A DNA stretch of 64,000 nt from Cocleimonas flava (GTDB taxonomy: Bacteria; Pseudomonadota; Gammaproteobacteria; Thiotrichales; Thiotrichaceae). Shown piece by piece: positions 55,515-64,000 of the stretch. How positions within the stretch are numbered: the first letter of the stretch is position 1; every line of letters begins with the position of its first letter. The DNA is taken from positions 682,001 through 746,000 of the forward strand of contig NZ_SMFQ01000003.1 of NCBI RefSeq assembly GCF_004339015.1. The letters are read 5' to 3'. A program made the translations under genes and the position numbers. Below the pieces are notes generated by a model. It saw only the letters and a program-made list of their open reading frames with translations. It was not told where the DNA came from and did no database searches.

Positions 55515-55853
55515 ATGGAAGAAATAGATGTAATGGATCGAATCAAAGAGGCTGTTGAAGGAAACGAAGTTATTGTTTTCATGAAAGGCACACCTCAGCT
55601 ACCTCAATGTGGGTTCTCTAGCAGAACTGCTCAGGCATTAATGGGTTGCGGCGAAGAATTCGCTTATGTAAATGTTTTAACTGATCCAGAAATTTTTCAA
55701 AATCTACCACGCTATGCTGATTGGCCAACATTCCCACAAGTTTATATCAAAGGTGAATTAATCGGTGGTTGTGACATCACACTTGAGATGTTTGAAAAGG
55801 GTGAATTACAGACCATGATCAAAGAAGCAAAAGCAGGTGCAAAAGAAGCTTAA
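55515..55853 (+). CDS. grxD: Monothiol glutaredoxin Grx4
   Basis: A 112-residue monothiol glutaredoxin for iron-sulfur cluster transfer and storage. The active site CGFS is in LPQCGFSSRTAQAL, preceded by the glutathione-binding Lys in FMKGTP; the GSH contacts WPTFPQVYIKGELIGGCDI follow. Ribosome site AGAGAG lies a few bases before the ATG. A clear terminator (55891-55919) ends the gene. Confidence 0.95.
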   Translation: MEEIDVMDRIKEAVEGNEVIVFMKGTPQLPQCGFSSRTAQALMGCGEEFAYVNVLTDPEIFQNLPRYADWPTFPQVYIKGELIGGCDITLEMFEKGELQTMIKEAKAGAKEA

Positions 55854-55890
55854 GCGACTGATCTGTTCAAGATCTACATAAGTAATAAAT

Positions 55891-55919
55891 AAAAAAGGGA
55901 ACATATCGTTCCCTTTTTT
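55891..55919. terminator. Bidirectional Rho-independent terminator
   Basis: GGGAAC (55897-55902), loop ATATC, GTTCCC (55908-55913), with AAAAAA before and TTTTTT after, which extends the stem to 12 bp. It lies between convergent grxD and the ArsR gene. Confidence 0.92.
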
Positions 55920-55951
55920 ATTGTCTTAAAACTAATTAAGTTTCCAAAATC

Positions 55952-56302
55952 TTAGATAGTATCTGCGACATCATTGCCTAAGATCTTCATAACCGTTTCA
56001 TCCTTTATCGAATAATAAACTCGGTTTGCATCCTTTCTGGATGAAACAATACCTTTATCTCTCAATAAGCATAAATGTTGTGATACATTACTTTGGGTAG
56101 TACCTACCGTTTTTAAAATATCCTGAACGCTCACTTCCCCTGCACCTAAAACGCATAAGATATTAAGCCGTAATGGATGAGATATGGCTTTTAAAGAACG
56201 AGATGCATCTTCTAAATTACTACCAGCAAGTATGCCACGTAGAAACTTGCATGATTCATTTTCAGGACTATGCCCAGTCCCACTATTTTTGTATATTGTC
56301 AT
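55952..56302 (-). CDS. ArsR-family transcriptional regulator
   Basis: A 116-residue winged-helix repressor. ISHPLRLNILCVLGAGEVSV opens the domain, VGTTQSNVSQHLCLLRDKGI is the recognition helix and SSRKDANRVYYSIKD the beta wing. A Cys pair at the N-terminus (SCKFLRG has one; none follows closely) does not match known ArsR or SmtB metal sites, so it may sense redox or another signal. It is downstream of the ygfX-like gene on the same strand, with a gap of 108 bases. Confidence 0.85.
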   Translation of the reverse strand: MTIYKNSGTGHSPENESCKFLRGILAGSNLEDASRSLKAISHPLRLNILCVLGAGEVSVQDILKTVGTTQSNVSQHLCLLRDKGIVSSRKDANRVYYSIKDETVMKILGNDVADTI

Positions 56303-56410
56303 GATACTAAGTCCGCTATATTAGTATAATCTGATATTTTAATACGCACTAAATCTCTTGTCTACTTATTTCACTATAACTAAAATTTATTCATTTTAAT
56401 AATTAATGAC

Positions 56411-56848
56411 TTACTGCGTTCTAAGAACTACTCTCAGTTGCCTAAACAGGTCTTTAGAAACACTATCAGGGGTCACTATTACTGTGTAACTTTTCTTTTT
56501 GTTATCAGCGAAATTCAAAATAAGTAGATAATTAGAAACAAAGCTCTCTGCCTGTAAATCGACTGTCTTTTCTTCTTCTAAAGCATTTTTTATAAACCAG
56601 TTATTTCGAGAATCTTGATACATCATCAACACTGAATATTTAGACTTCAGCCATATATGAAGATGTAAAAAGTATAAACAAGAAATTATTATTGCCAGAA
56701 AAAGAAAAAAAGAAAGCAATAAAGACACTTTTACTATGCTTATTACTACAATGATTGCGATTAAATGAGGAAGAATAATCAATAGCCATTTTTGTAAAGA
56801 AGCATGTACTAGCAAGGAGATATTCCCATTAGATGTTTTATTAATCAT
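56411..56848 (-). CDS. YgfX-like (CptA) membrane protein
   Basis: A 145-residue protein with two close membrane helices (residues ~20-38 and ~42-65), then a soluble part. HIWLKSKYSVLMMYQDSRNNWFI, SFVSNYLLILNFADNKKKSYTVIVTPDSVSKDLFRQLRVVLRT, spread over residues ~65-145, follows the YgfX pattern ending in the Pro-Asp...F-R-x-LRV-x-LR motif. In E. coli ygfX lies next to sdhE; here sdhE is 4.9 kb away with sdhB. Start ATG at 56848. Role may be in cell division or envelope; a toxin role has been proposed for E. coli but is disputed. Confidence 0.65.
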   Translation of the reverse strand: MINKTSNGNISLLVHASLQKWLLIILPHLIAIIVVISIVKVSLLLSFFLFLAIIISCLYFLHLHIWLKSKYSVLMMYQDSRNNWFIKNALEEEKTVDLQAESFVSNYLLILNFADNKKKSYTVIVTPDSVSKDLFRQLRVVLRTQ

Positions 56849-56967
56849 AGATACCCTTATTATTCTAATTTATTAATACTAAGCATTCATCTATAATCCA
56901 GTAAACTCTCGCTAGATAGTATATCATCCGCCCCTACTCGAAACATGCCTCTCTTGGAGAAACCAAT

Positions 56968-58143
56968 ATGAGTCAATCAGGCCAACGTGCTTCAGAATAC
57001 TCTTTAACAGAAAAAGATAACATCCTGATGGATGGATACCGGAAGAGTATCAAAGACGGCCAAATCAGAGTAGACCCAGATCAAGAAGAAGTTATCCACG
57101 AACTTCAAAATATCTATGATCAATTAATCAAAACACCCGCTCCGATAAAACCCAAAAAAACACTGGCTAGATTTTTCTCAAAATCTAAAAATGATCCAGT
57201 GCTCCATAAAATCAAAGGTTTATACCTTTGGGGTGGTGTAGGAAGAGGAAAAACTCATTTAGTGGATTTTTTCTACGACCAGCTTCCTATCGAAAATAAA
57301 ATGCGCTTACATTTTCATCGCTTTATGCAGATCGTTCATGATGAAATGGGCACCCTAGACAGTATTCCTGATCCACTAGAGCAAGTCGCAAAAAGCTTTG
57401 CCAGAAGAACCAGAGTCCTCTGCCTTGATGAACTTCATGTTATTGATATAACTGATGCAATGATTCTAGGACGCTTCTTTCAATATCTATTTGATGAAGG
57501 CTTAATTTTAATCACTACCTCTAATTTCCATCCTGATAATCTATACAAAAACGGATTACAAAGAGATCGTTTCTTGCCAGCTATAGAGCTACTCAAAGAA
57601 AACACTAAAATGGTAGAAATGGGTGGTGACTATGACTACCGATCCAATGCCTTCAAAGAAATCGGTATCTACTACTTTATTAATGATCAAGGCTCAGAAG
57701 AAATTCTTGAAAAGCATTTTCATCAACTCTCGGGCATTGAATTATACGAAGACAAGAAAGACATCATCATCAATGGTCGACTTATTCCTGTGAAGAAATT
57801 CAGTCCCGATGTTGTATGGTTCGACTTCAACGACTTATGTAATGCGCCACGCTCAACAGAAGATTACACAGAGATTGCTTCGTACTTCAAAAGCATCCTG
57901 ATCTCTAATATTCCCGTAATGGGATATGACTTGGATGATGCAGCAAGACGCTTCATCAATATGATCGATACTTTTTACGATATGAGAATTAATATCGTCG
58001 TTTCAGCAGAGAAAGAACCAGAAGCGTTGTATACCGCTGATAAATTAAAATTTGAGTTTGTCAGAGCCGTGAGCAGAATCAACGAAATGCAAACCGACAA
58101 ATATATTACGAGTAGCAAACTTACAGATGATAAGAAGCTATAA
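56968..58143 (+). CDS. zapE: Cell division protein ZapE (AFG1-like ATPase)
   Basis: A 391-residue AAA-type ATPase that acts at the FtsZ ring under stress. Walker A LWGGVGRGKTHLVD is near residue 90, Walker B VLCLDELHVIDITDAMI near 152, followed by ITTSNFHPDNLYKNGLQRDRFLP, the AFG1 hallmark, and an arginine-finger region. Length is typical. Ribosome site TTGGAGAAA precedes the ATG. It is a single gene upstream of the sdh operon. Confidence 0.93.
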   Translation: MSQSGQRASEYSLTEKDNILMDGYRKSIKDGQIRVDPDQEEVIHELQNIYDQLIKTPAPIKPKKTLARFFSKSKNDPVLHKIKGLYLWGGVGRGKTHLVDFFYDQLPIENKMRLHFHRFMQIVHDEMGTLDSIPDPLEQVAKSFARRTRVLCLDELHVIDITDAMILGRFFQYLFDEGLILITTSNFHPDNLYKNGLQRDRFLPAIELLKENTKMVEMGGDYDYRSNAFKEIGIYYFINDQGSEEILEKHFHQLSGIELYEDKKDIIINGRLIPVKKFSPDVVWFDFNDLCNAPRSTEDYTEIASYFKSILISNIPVMGYDLDDAARRFINMIDTFYDMRINIVVSAEKEPEALYTADKLKFEFVRAVSRINEMQTDKYITSSKLTDDKKL

Positions 58144-58308
58144 GTAAAAAATACTCATATAAAATCATGAGTAATAAGCTATAAATATAAAGCCATAAGT
58201 AAAGAACTATAATATGGATTCAATTGCTAAATTCATAAAAGTTAAACATTTGTTCTATACTAGGTCGATTATTTGATACACCCGATTATTTAAACCAAAG
58301 GAAAAAAA

Positions 58309-58695
58309 ATGTCTTGGGATGATCCGCGGCCAATGTCGCCACACTTACAGGTATATAAACTACCTATTACAGCTAAGTTATCTATCTTACATCGAGGCAC
58401 TGGTGGAGCACTATTTTTAGGCTTAATCCTAATGATTGCTGTACTAGTCTCTGCTGCATCTGGGCCTGAAAGCTGGGCTAGCATGCATTCTTTTTTATCT
58501 GGCTTCTTTGGTCAATTGATAATCTTTGGATTTACCTTTGCCCTCTATTATCACGCCTGTAACGGTGTTCGCCATTTATTCTGGGATATCGGAAAAGGAC
58601 TTGATTTAGAAAATGCTCGTAAATCAGGTATTGCCGTTCTTATTGCAAGTGTTGTACTAACCCTTCTCACTTGGCTTATAGCCGCAATTGTATAG
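58309..58695 (+). CDS. sdhC: Succinate dehydrogenase cytochrome b556 subunit
   Basis: Membrane anchor of complex II, 128 residues with three helices. RPMSPHLQVYKLPITAKLSILHRGTG has the quinone-site Ser and Arg (residues ~6-32), and YYHACNGVRHLFWD near residue 85 carries the haem-ligand His. AAAGGAAAA precedes the ATG. First gene of sdhCDAB-sdhE. Confidence 0.95.
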   Translation: MSWDDPRPMSPHLQVYKLPITAKLSILHRGTGGALFLGLILMIAVLVSAASGPESWASMHSFLSGFFGQLIIFGFTFALYYHACNGVRHLFWDIGKGLDLENARKSGIAVLIASVVLTLLTWLIAAIV

Positions 58696-58706
58696 AGGAT
58701 ATATAA

Positions 58707-59096
58707 ATGAAAGATTTAAGATCACCTCTAGCAAAAGTTAAAGGCCTTGGCGCTGACGGACATGGTTCTACAGAACACTTTTGGGTACAGCGTCTAACAG
58801 CTTTAGGACTTGTGCCTTTAGTAATCTGGCTTTGCATTAGCCTGGCATTTCTACCAGAAGCAACCTATGAAACGGTTATTGCATGGTTACGATCTCCATT
58901 TAATGCAATTATGATGATCACTCTAGTCATCGTTTCACTGCAACATGCGCATCTTGGTATACAGGTAATCATCGAAGATTACGTATCAGATCATGCTAAG
59001 CGTCTTGCAGGCATCCTGGTTGTTAAATTTTTAAGCTATTTCTTAATGATCGTCGGCGTTTACTCGATCATTAAAATCACCTTGGGGGGTGTATAA
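58707..59096 (+). CDS. sdhD: Succinate dehydrogenase hydrophobic membrane anchor subunit
   Basis: Second anchor subunit, 129 residues and three helices. FWVQRLTALGLVPLVIWL is the start of helix 1 and VSLQHAHLGIQVIIEDYVSD carries the second haem-ligand His and the quinone-site Asp-Tyr pair near residue 90. It starts 11 bases after sdhC and ends directly before the sdhA start. Confidence 0.94.
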   Translation: MKDLRSPLAKVKGLGADGHGSTEHFWVQRLTALGLVPLVIWLCISLAFLPEATYETVIAWLRSPFNAIMMITLVIVSLQHAHLGIQVIIEDYVSDHAKRLAGILVVKFLSYFLMIVGVYSIIKITLGGV

Positions 59097-60905
59097 GTGT
59101 CAACTCCAGATAACAAAGATATCTCAAATTATAAAGTAATTAACCACGAATACGATGTTGTTATCGTAGGCGCTGGTGGTGCAGGTTTGCGTGCAACTTT
59201 AGGTATGGCAGCAGCAGGTTTAAGCACCGCATGTATCACAAAAGTATTCCCTACTAGAAGTCACACAACTGCCGCTCAGGGTGGTATGTCAGCGGCACTA
59301 GCCAATATGGGCGAAGATAGCTGGCAATGGCACATGTATGACACAGTTAAAGGTTCTGACTGGTTAGGTGACCAGGACGCAATCGAATATATGTGTCGCG
59401 AAGCGGTCCCAGCAGTTATTGAGCTTGAGCACTACGGCGTTCCATTCTCACGTACTGCAGAAGGTAAAATCTACCAACGTCCATTCGGTGGTATGACAAC
59501 TCACTTCGGCGAAGGCGTTGCAGAACGTACTTGTGCTGCAGCTGACCGTACAGGTCACGCTATTCTTCACACCCTTTACCAACAGTCTTTGAAGCACAAA
59601 GCTGAATTCTTTATCGAGTACTTTGCAACTGACTTGATTATGGAAGATGGCGTTTGTAAAGGTGTAATGGCATGGGATTTAACTACCGGTGAATTACATT
59701 GTTTCCGTGGTCATCAGGTTGTTTTAGCAACCGGTGGCTATGGTCGTGCATTCTTTTCTGCAACATCTGCGCATACTTGTACAGGCGATGGCGGCGGCAT
59801 GGTATTACGTGCTGGCTTACCACTTCAGGATATGGAATTCGTTCAGTTCCACCCAACAGGCGTTTATGGCGCTGGTGTATTAATTACTGAAGGTGTTCGT
59901 GGTGAAGGTGGATACCTAACCAACTCTGAAGATGAACGTTTCATGGAGCGCTACGCGCCAAATGCAAAAGATTTAGCATCTCGTGACGTGGTATCACGTT
60001 CAATGACGATGGAAATCAATGCAGGACGAGGCGTAGGCCCTAATAAGGATCATATCTTCCTTAACCTTCAACATTTAGGTCCTGAAGTAATTGATGAGCG
60101 TCTTCCAGGTATTGCAGAAAGTGCGCGTATCTTTGCAGGCGTTGATGTGACTAAAGACCCTATTCCAGTACTTCCAACTGTTCACTACAACATGGGCGGA
60201 ATTCCAACGAATTATCACGGTGAAGTAGTTACCCTAGAAGGCGATGATCCAGATAAGGTTGTTCCTGGTCTAATGGCTATCGGTGAAGCTGCTTGTGTAT
60301 CTGTTCACGGTGCGAACCGTTTGGGCTCTAACTCACTATTAGATATTATCGTATTTGGTCGTGCAGCAGCTTTACGCGCCAAAGAACTTGTTGAAAAAGA
60401 TAAGCCTCATCAGCCATTAGCTGAAGGTGTTCTCGAAAACATTCTGGCTCGTTTCGATAAAACGCGTAATGCTTCAGGTTCAACTTCAACAGCAAGCATC
60501 CGTGGCGAAATGCAGCGCACTATGCAGCAGTATGCAGCTGTTTTCCGTACTGGCGAGACGATGGAAGAAGGAACCAAGAAGATGAAGCAAATCTTCGATT
60601 CTTTCGCTGATGTTGGCATCAACGACCGTGGCTTAAAGTGGAATACTGATTTACTCGAAACACTCGAATTAGAAAACCTCTTAACACAAGCGATGGTCAC
60701 TATCGAAGGTGCATTAAATCGTAAAGAAAGTCGCGGCGGTCATGCACGTGAAGACTTCCCTGATCGTAATGACGACGAGTGGATGAAGCATACATTGGCC
60801 TGGGTAGATGAGGCTGGCAAAGTCAAGTTCGATTACAGACCTGTGCATATGTACACACTTAGCGATGACATCGATGTTATTCCACCAAAGAAACGCGTTT
60901 ACTAG
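59097..60905 (+). CDS. sdhA: Succinate dehydrogenase flavoprotein subunit
   Basis: The catalytic subunit with covalent FAD, 602 residues. FAD-binding [18 protein letters not shown] is near residue 25, the flavin-linked His in [11 protein letters not shown] near 60, and active-site segments [11 protein letters not shown] and [13 protein letters not shown] follow; [12 protein letters not shown] is also present. The start is GTG, directly after the sdhD stop, with GGGGGTG upstream. It is assembled with the help of SdhE, encoded at the operon end. Confidence 0.97.
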   Translation: MSTPDNKDISNYKVINHEYDVVIVGAGGAGLRATLGMAAAGLSTACITKVFPTRSHTTAAQGGMSAALANMGEDSWQWHMYDTVKGSDWLGDQDAIEYMCREAVPAVIELEHYGVPFSRTAEGKIYQRPFGGMTTHFGEGVAERTCAAADRTGHAILHTLYQQSLKHKAEFFIEYFATDLIMEDGVCKGVMAWDLTTGELHCFRGHQVVLATGGYGRAFFSATSAHTCTGDGGGMVLRAGLPLQDMEFVQFHPTGVYGAGVLITEGVRGEGGYLTNSEDERFMERYAPNAKDLASRDVVSRSMTMEINAGRGVGPNKDHIFLNLQHLGPEVIDERLPGIAESARIFAGVDVTKDPIPVLPTVHYNMGGIPTNYHGEVVTLEGDDPDKVVPGLMAIGEAACVSVHGANRLGSNSLLDIIVFGRAAALRAKELVEKDKPHQPLAEGVLENILARFDKTRNASGSTSTASIRGEMQRTMQQYAAVFRTGETMEEGTKKMKQIFDSFADVGINDRGLKWNTDLLETLELENLLTQAMVTIEGALNRKESRGGHAREDFPDRNDDEWMKHTLAWVDEAGKVKFDYRPVHMYTLSDDIDVIPPKKRVY

Positions 60906-60916
60906 GATACTTACCC

Positions 60917-61699
60917 ATGGCTGAATTTAAATTACCTGCTAATTCTATTGTTATGACTGGTAAAACAGTTAAAGCGCCTGCAGGTGCAACTAACATAAAG
61001 AAATTTATTGTTTATAGATACGATCCAGATACAGGCGAAAATCCACATACAGACACTTATGAAGTCGATATGGACAATTGTGGCCCAATGGTTCTTGATG
61101 GTTTATTAAAAATCAAAGACGAAATGGACTCAACCGTTGCACTACGTCGCTCTTGTCGTGAAGGTATCTGTGGTTCTTGTTCAATGAATATCGATGGCAG
61201 AAACACCTTAGCGTGTACAAAAGCTATCGACGATATTGAAGGTGATGTGAAGATCTACCCTCTTCCACATCAACCTGTGATCAAAGATCTTGTTTCTGAC
61301 TTGACTAACTTCTACGCGCAATACGCATCGGTTAAACCTTGGATGAGTACTGACGCAGCGGTTCCACCTGATAGAGAAAGATTACAATCTAAAGAAGACC
61401 GTGAAAAGCTAGATGGTCTCTACGAATGTATTCTATGTGCCTGTTGTTCAACCAGTTGCCCAAGTTACTGGTGGAATAGTGACCGTTACCTAGGTCCTGC
61501 TGCGCTACTTAACTCTTATCGCTGGATTGCTGATTCACGTGATGAGAACACCGGTGAGCGTCTGGATGAGTTAGAAGACACATTCAAACTCTACCGTTGT
61601 CACACAATCATGAGTTGTACTGACTCTTGCCCGAAAGGCTTGAATCCTGCTAAGTCAATTGCAGAAATCAAACGCCTAATGGTTAAGCGTAAGTCTTAG
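60917..61699 (+). CDS. sdhB: Succinate dehydrogenase iron-sulfur subunit
   Basis: The electron-transfer subunit, 260 residues, with three clusters. The [2Fe-2S] ligands are in [16 protein letters not shown] and the LACT Cys; the [4Fe-4S] and [3Fe-4S] ligands are in [16 protein letters not shown] and [17 protein letters not shown]. The N-terminal extension (~25 residues) is a little longer than E. coli SdhB. It begins 11 bases after sdhA. Confidence 0.97.
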   Translation: MAEFKLPANSIVMTGKTVKAPAGATNIKKFIVYRYDPDTGENPHTDTYEVDMDNCGPMVLDGLLKIKDEMDSTVALRRSCREGICGSCSMNIDGRNTLACTKAIDDIEGDVKIYPLPHQPVIKDLVSDLTNFYAQYASVKPWMSTDAAVPPDRERLQSKEDREKLDGLYECILCACCSTSCPSYWWNSDRYLGPAALLNSYRWIADSRDENTGERLDELEDTFKLYRCHTIMSCTDSCPKGLNPAKSIAEIKRLMVKRKS

Positions 61700-61723
61700 A
61701 CTTATTAAGTCTAAAGTCGACTG

Positions 61724-61969
61724 ATGAAAGATACACCCGAGTATTCAAAGCTACGCTGGCATTGCCGGCGTGGCGTTAAAGAACTCGATGTGGTTTTCTG
61801 TGAATTTCTCGAAAACCACTATCCAACCGCGGACGAAGAAACCCAACAGGGATTCAAAGAACTACTGGATATAGAAGACCCTATTCTGTTATCACTCCTG
61901 ATGAATTATCACACCACAGATAACGAATTGCACAATCGTATAATGGTCAAACTCAGGGATTTATTCTAA
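61724..61969 (+). CDS. sdhE: Succinate dehydrogenase assembly factor SdhE
   Basis: An 81-residue helical protein that promotes FAD attachment to SdhA. The RGxxE signature is in RRGVKELDVVF near residue 15, and the C-terminal YHTTDNELHNRIM is typical. It follows sdhB by 24 bases, so it belongs to the sdh operon; YgfX, its neighbour in E. coli, is encoded separately at 56411. Confidence 0.93.
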   Translation: MKDTPEYSKLRWHCRRGVKELDVVFCEFLENHYPTADEETQQGFKELLDIEDPILLSLLMNYHTTDNELHNRIMVKLRDLF

Positions 61970-61973
61970 TTCC

Positions 61974-61987
61974 GCCTAAGTAGGGTC
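61974..61987 (-). repeat. Degenerate short match to the C-rich element
   Basis: On the minus strand: GACCCTACTTAGGC, the element core without the full C run or T-tract. It is just after sdhE and 37 bases before full copy J. Confidence 0.35.
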
Positions 61988-62023
61988 AAAGTAGCACCAC
62001 AGCACCATAGAGAACACATCAAC

Positions 62024-62052
62024 AAAAAAGTGCCCGTAAGTAGGGGGGTGGC
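62024..62052 (-). repeat. C-rich dispersed element, copy J
   Basis: On the minus strand: GCCACCCCCCTACTTACG then GGCACTTTTTT. It lies between sdhE and the efflux adaptor gene, both on the + strand, so it points against them. Confidence 0.85.
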
Positions 62053-62213
62053 TTATCTATTTCTCCATGCTGTTAATGTTATCTTTATATATAGTTATAT
62101 CCCATAATATTCCTTATATTCTCACCCTACCTTTAAAAAACACGTTATAGATCAATACCCATAGTAACGAGTCATGTGACAATGAATGACACAAACTAAT
62201 GGAAGGATTTCTA

Positions 62214-63398
62214 ATGCGAGTTTCTTACATTGTTATTCCCTTATTGATCGGCGCAGGCATATACGGCTGGTACTGGAAGCAAACCCACCCTGATATTATT
62301 CCCGTTTCAGTTGTTTCTGTTGATAAAGGTGACGTCGAAGCAACCGTGGCCAATACTCGTGCAGGTACTATAAAAGCCTGCCGCAGAGCCAAATTATCCC
62401 CTTCATCTGGCGGCCAGATTAGCGAATTACCTTACGCCGAAGGTGATTTTGTTAAAAAAGACACAATGCTTTTAAAAATCTGGAGTCTGGATTTACAAGC
62501 TGAAGTTGAACACATTAAAAAGAATATCATCGCCAGTGAAGATACAGCTGAAGCCACCTGTTTACAGGCAGACATGGCACAACGCACGGCAGATCGTGAG
62601 TTACGCTTATTGCGCTCCAGATCAATCTCGCAGGAAGAATACGACCTAAAATACACTGAATATCTAGTCAATAAAGCTTCTTGTAAGGCAGCTAAAGCCA
62701 ATATCGATTCTGTTAAAGCCAGCCTGCTTGTCGCTCAGGAACAATTAAAACGCACTGTTTTATATGCGCCCTTTGACGGCGTTATTGCAAAAATTAACGG
62801 TGAGCTAAATGAATATGTAACACCCTCCCCGATTGGTATTCAAACACCGCCGGTGATTGATCTCATAGAGCCGGGTTGCTTTCTGGTCAGTGTACCTGTC
62901 GATGAGGTAGATGCACCCAAAATCAAAATTGGCATGCCAGCCCGAATTTCCTTAGATGCATGGCGCGGCCAAATATTTAAGGCAAATGTTTCTCGCATTG
63001 GCTCTTATGTGACCGATACCGAGAAACAGGCACGAACGGTTGAAATCGAATTAAGCTTTCAAGATAAAACCCAGCTTGATGATTTATTAGTCGGTTATAG
63101 CGCTGATGCAGACATCATTCTACAAACCAACAAAGATGTGTTACGCATCCCTAGTGAGACATTAGTTGATGATTCCCACGTATTACTGTTTAACCCAGAG
63201 AGCAAGCTTTTAGAAAAAATTACCGTAAAAAAAGGTCTCAGTAACTGGAGCTTTACAGAAATAACAGAAGGCTTAAAAACGGGAGATCAATTAGTCACAT
63301 CTGTCGGCACAACTGGCGTTAAAGAAGGTGTTCTGGTCAAAGTTGTAAACGAAAAGACAGCGAAAAATAGCAATAAGATAGATAGTAAAAATGATTAA
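62214..63398 (+). CDS. HlyD/MacA-type periplasmic adaptor subunit of an efflux system
   Basis: A membrane-fusion protein of ~394 residues. One N-terminal helix (YIVIPLLIGAGIYGWYW) anchors it in the inner membrane. A lipoyl-like domain (LSPSSGGQISELPYAEGDFVKKDTMLLKIW, residues ~55-85) surrounds a coiled-coil hairpin (~90-175), followed by YAPFDGVIAKINGELNEYV and beta-barrel domains. It bridges an ABC transporter to an outer-membrane channel. The ATG at 62214 is chosen for AAGGA six bases upstream; an ATG at 62199 would overlap that site. It overlaps the ATPase gene by eight bases. Confidence 0.87.
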   Translation: MRVSYIVIPLLIGAGIYGWYWKQTHPDIIPVSVVSVDKGDVEATVANTRAGTIKACRRAKLSPSSGGQISELPYAEGDFVKKDTMLLKIWSLDLQAEVEHIKKNIIASEDTAEATCLQADMAQRTADRELRLLRSRSISQEEYDLKYTEYLVNKASCKAAKANIDSVKASLLVAQEQLKRTVLYAPFDGVIAKINGELNEYVTPSPIGIQTPPVIDLIEPGCFLVSVPVDEVDAPKIKIGMPARISLDAWRGQIFKANVSRIGSYVTDTEKQARTVEIELSFQDKTQLDDLLVGYSADADIILQTNKDVLRIPSETLVDDSHVLLFNPESKLLEKITVKKGLSNWSFTEITEGLKTGDQLVTSVGTTGVKEGVLVKVVNEKTAKNSNKIDSKND

Positions 63399-64000
63399 AC
63401 TCCAGGATATCTGCCGTTTTTTTAAGGTCGGAGATGAAACGGTACATGCGCTAGATAAAGTCACGCTGGATATCTCGCGTGGCGATTATATAAGCATTAT
63501 GGGCGCATCCGGATCGGGCAAATCAACCCTACTTAATATGCTAGGCCTGTTAGACATGCCAAACTCTGGCAGTTATCAATTTGAAGGTAAGGAACTCACG
63601 ACCTTATCCGAAGAAAAAAGAGCGACTTTTAGACGTGAAAACGTAGGTTTTATCTTTCAATCTTTTCATCTGATTCCTCGCCTGACTGCAGCAGGTAACC
63701 TCGAACTCCCTCTAATGCTGATGGGTATGGCGCCGAAAGAACGCCACACTAAAGTAAAAGATGCATTAGCAAATATTGGACTAGCTGATCGTGCCAATCA
63801 TTTACCTAAACAGTTATCCGGCGGGCAACAACAACGCGTAGCAATTGCGCGCGCCATGATACTCAAACCCCCTTTATTATTAGCCGATGAACCAACTGGC
63901 AATCTTGATACCCACTCCGGCAATGATGTTGTCAAAATACTGGAAGAATTAAACGCCTCTGGCATTACCTTAATCGTAGTCACGCATGACTTGGAATTGG
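63391..64000 (+). CDS. MacB/LolD-type ABC transporter ATP-binding protein, 5' part
   Basis: The first 203 codons of an ABC ATPase cut by the window end. Walker [17 protein letters not shown] is near residue 37, [22 protein letters not shown] gives the Q-loop, [15 protein letters not shown] the signature and [15 protein letters not shown] Walker B with the conserved Glu; VVTHDLEL follows at the edge. The ATG at 63391 overlaps the adaptor stop. A permease gene is expected just beyond the window, making a MacAB-like or lipoprotein-release-like exporter. Confidence 0.93.
   Translation, partial: MIKLQDICRFFKVGDETVHALDKVTLDISRGDYISIMGASGSGKSTLLNMLGLLDMPNSGSYQFEGKELTTLSEEKRATFRRENVGFIFQSFHLIPRLTAAGNLELPLMLMGMAPKERHTKVKDALANIGLADRANHLPKQLSGGQQQRVAIARAMILKPPLLLADEPTGNLDTHSGNDVVKILEELNASGITLIVVTHDLEL

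Noticed and set aside
58153-58172. ACTCAT / ATGAGT inverted repeat after zapE
   Set aside because: Only six bp with an eight-base loop and no T-tract; too weak to call a terminator.

Overview
The window looks like chromosomal DNA of an AT-rich gammaproteobacterium, probably marine or sulfur-associated. The group is suggested by gene orders and proteins typical of Gammaproteobacteria: lptD-surA-pdxA, ubiE-ubiJ-ubiB, sdhCDAB-sdhE, darP, zapE, a YgfX-like protein and a tdh-kbl pair. The order Thiotrichales or a relative is a guess that I cannot prove from sequence alone. I saw no rRNA, tRNA, CRISPR array, transposase or prophage gene.

Layout. Bases 1-12248 are an exopolysaccharide locus, all on the + strand: the end of rmlA, a methyltransferase, an Alg14/Alg13-type split glycosyltransferase, a Wzx flippase, a Wzy polymerase, a hexapeptide acetyltransferase, two GT2 glycosyltransferases, a WcaJ-type initiating transferase, an acyltransferase-3 protein and a Wzc-type tyrosine autokinase. 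Bases 12370-15336 hold threonine catabolism (tdh-kbl) with a divergent XRE-cupin regulator and two near-identical palindromes between them. Bases 15398-21046 carry two overlapping DUF697-type GTPases and a leucine-rich-repeat/DUF1963 protein. Bases 21338-26109 are a complete branched-chain-amino-acid-type ABC transporter (livK-H-M-G-F). Bases 26222-36909 are mixed: a zinc-type oxidoreductase, a sulfite-oxidase-like enzyme, a secreted glycosidase-like protein, murI, darP, a membrane O-acyltransferase with an SGNH domain, lipA, a YqfO-type protein and a secreted His/Lys-rich protein. Bases 37202-41373 hold ubiquinone genes and a Crp/Fnr regulator; 41417-43546 is recQ. Bases 43697-48345 form a second surface-glycan group (sulfatase/phosphoethanolamine-transferase-like protein, O-antigen ligase/polymerase, second flippase). 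The rest holds an orphan FetB-like permease, a metallophosphoesterase, lptD-surA-pdxA, dsbB, grxD, an ArsR regulator, ygfX, zapE, sdhCDAB-sdhE, and the start of an efflux pump (adaptor plus ATPase cut by the window end).

The most unusual signal is a dispersed ~29-bp element. It starts GYCACCCCCCTACTT, has three variable bases, and ends GGCACTTTTTT. It occurs 11 times between genes, and three further matches lie inside the coding sequences of wzx, livF and murI. It looks like a terminator, but its loop is conserved better than its stem. Several copies point against the flanking genes or sit upstream of start codons. Two opposed copies make a long hairpin between livK and livH. Two copies are joined to a second repeat containing the hairpin GATTCC-TTAC-GGAATC. 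I do not recognise this family. Other points of interest are the twin operators at tdh, a terminator hidden in the coding end of the yqfO-like gene, a glycosidase-like protein with a plausible catalytic Glu pair, and a His-rich secreted protein with an internal duplication.
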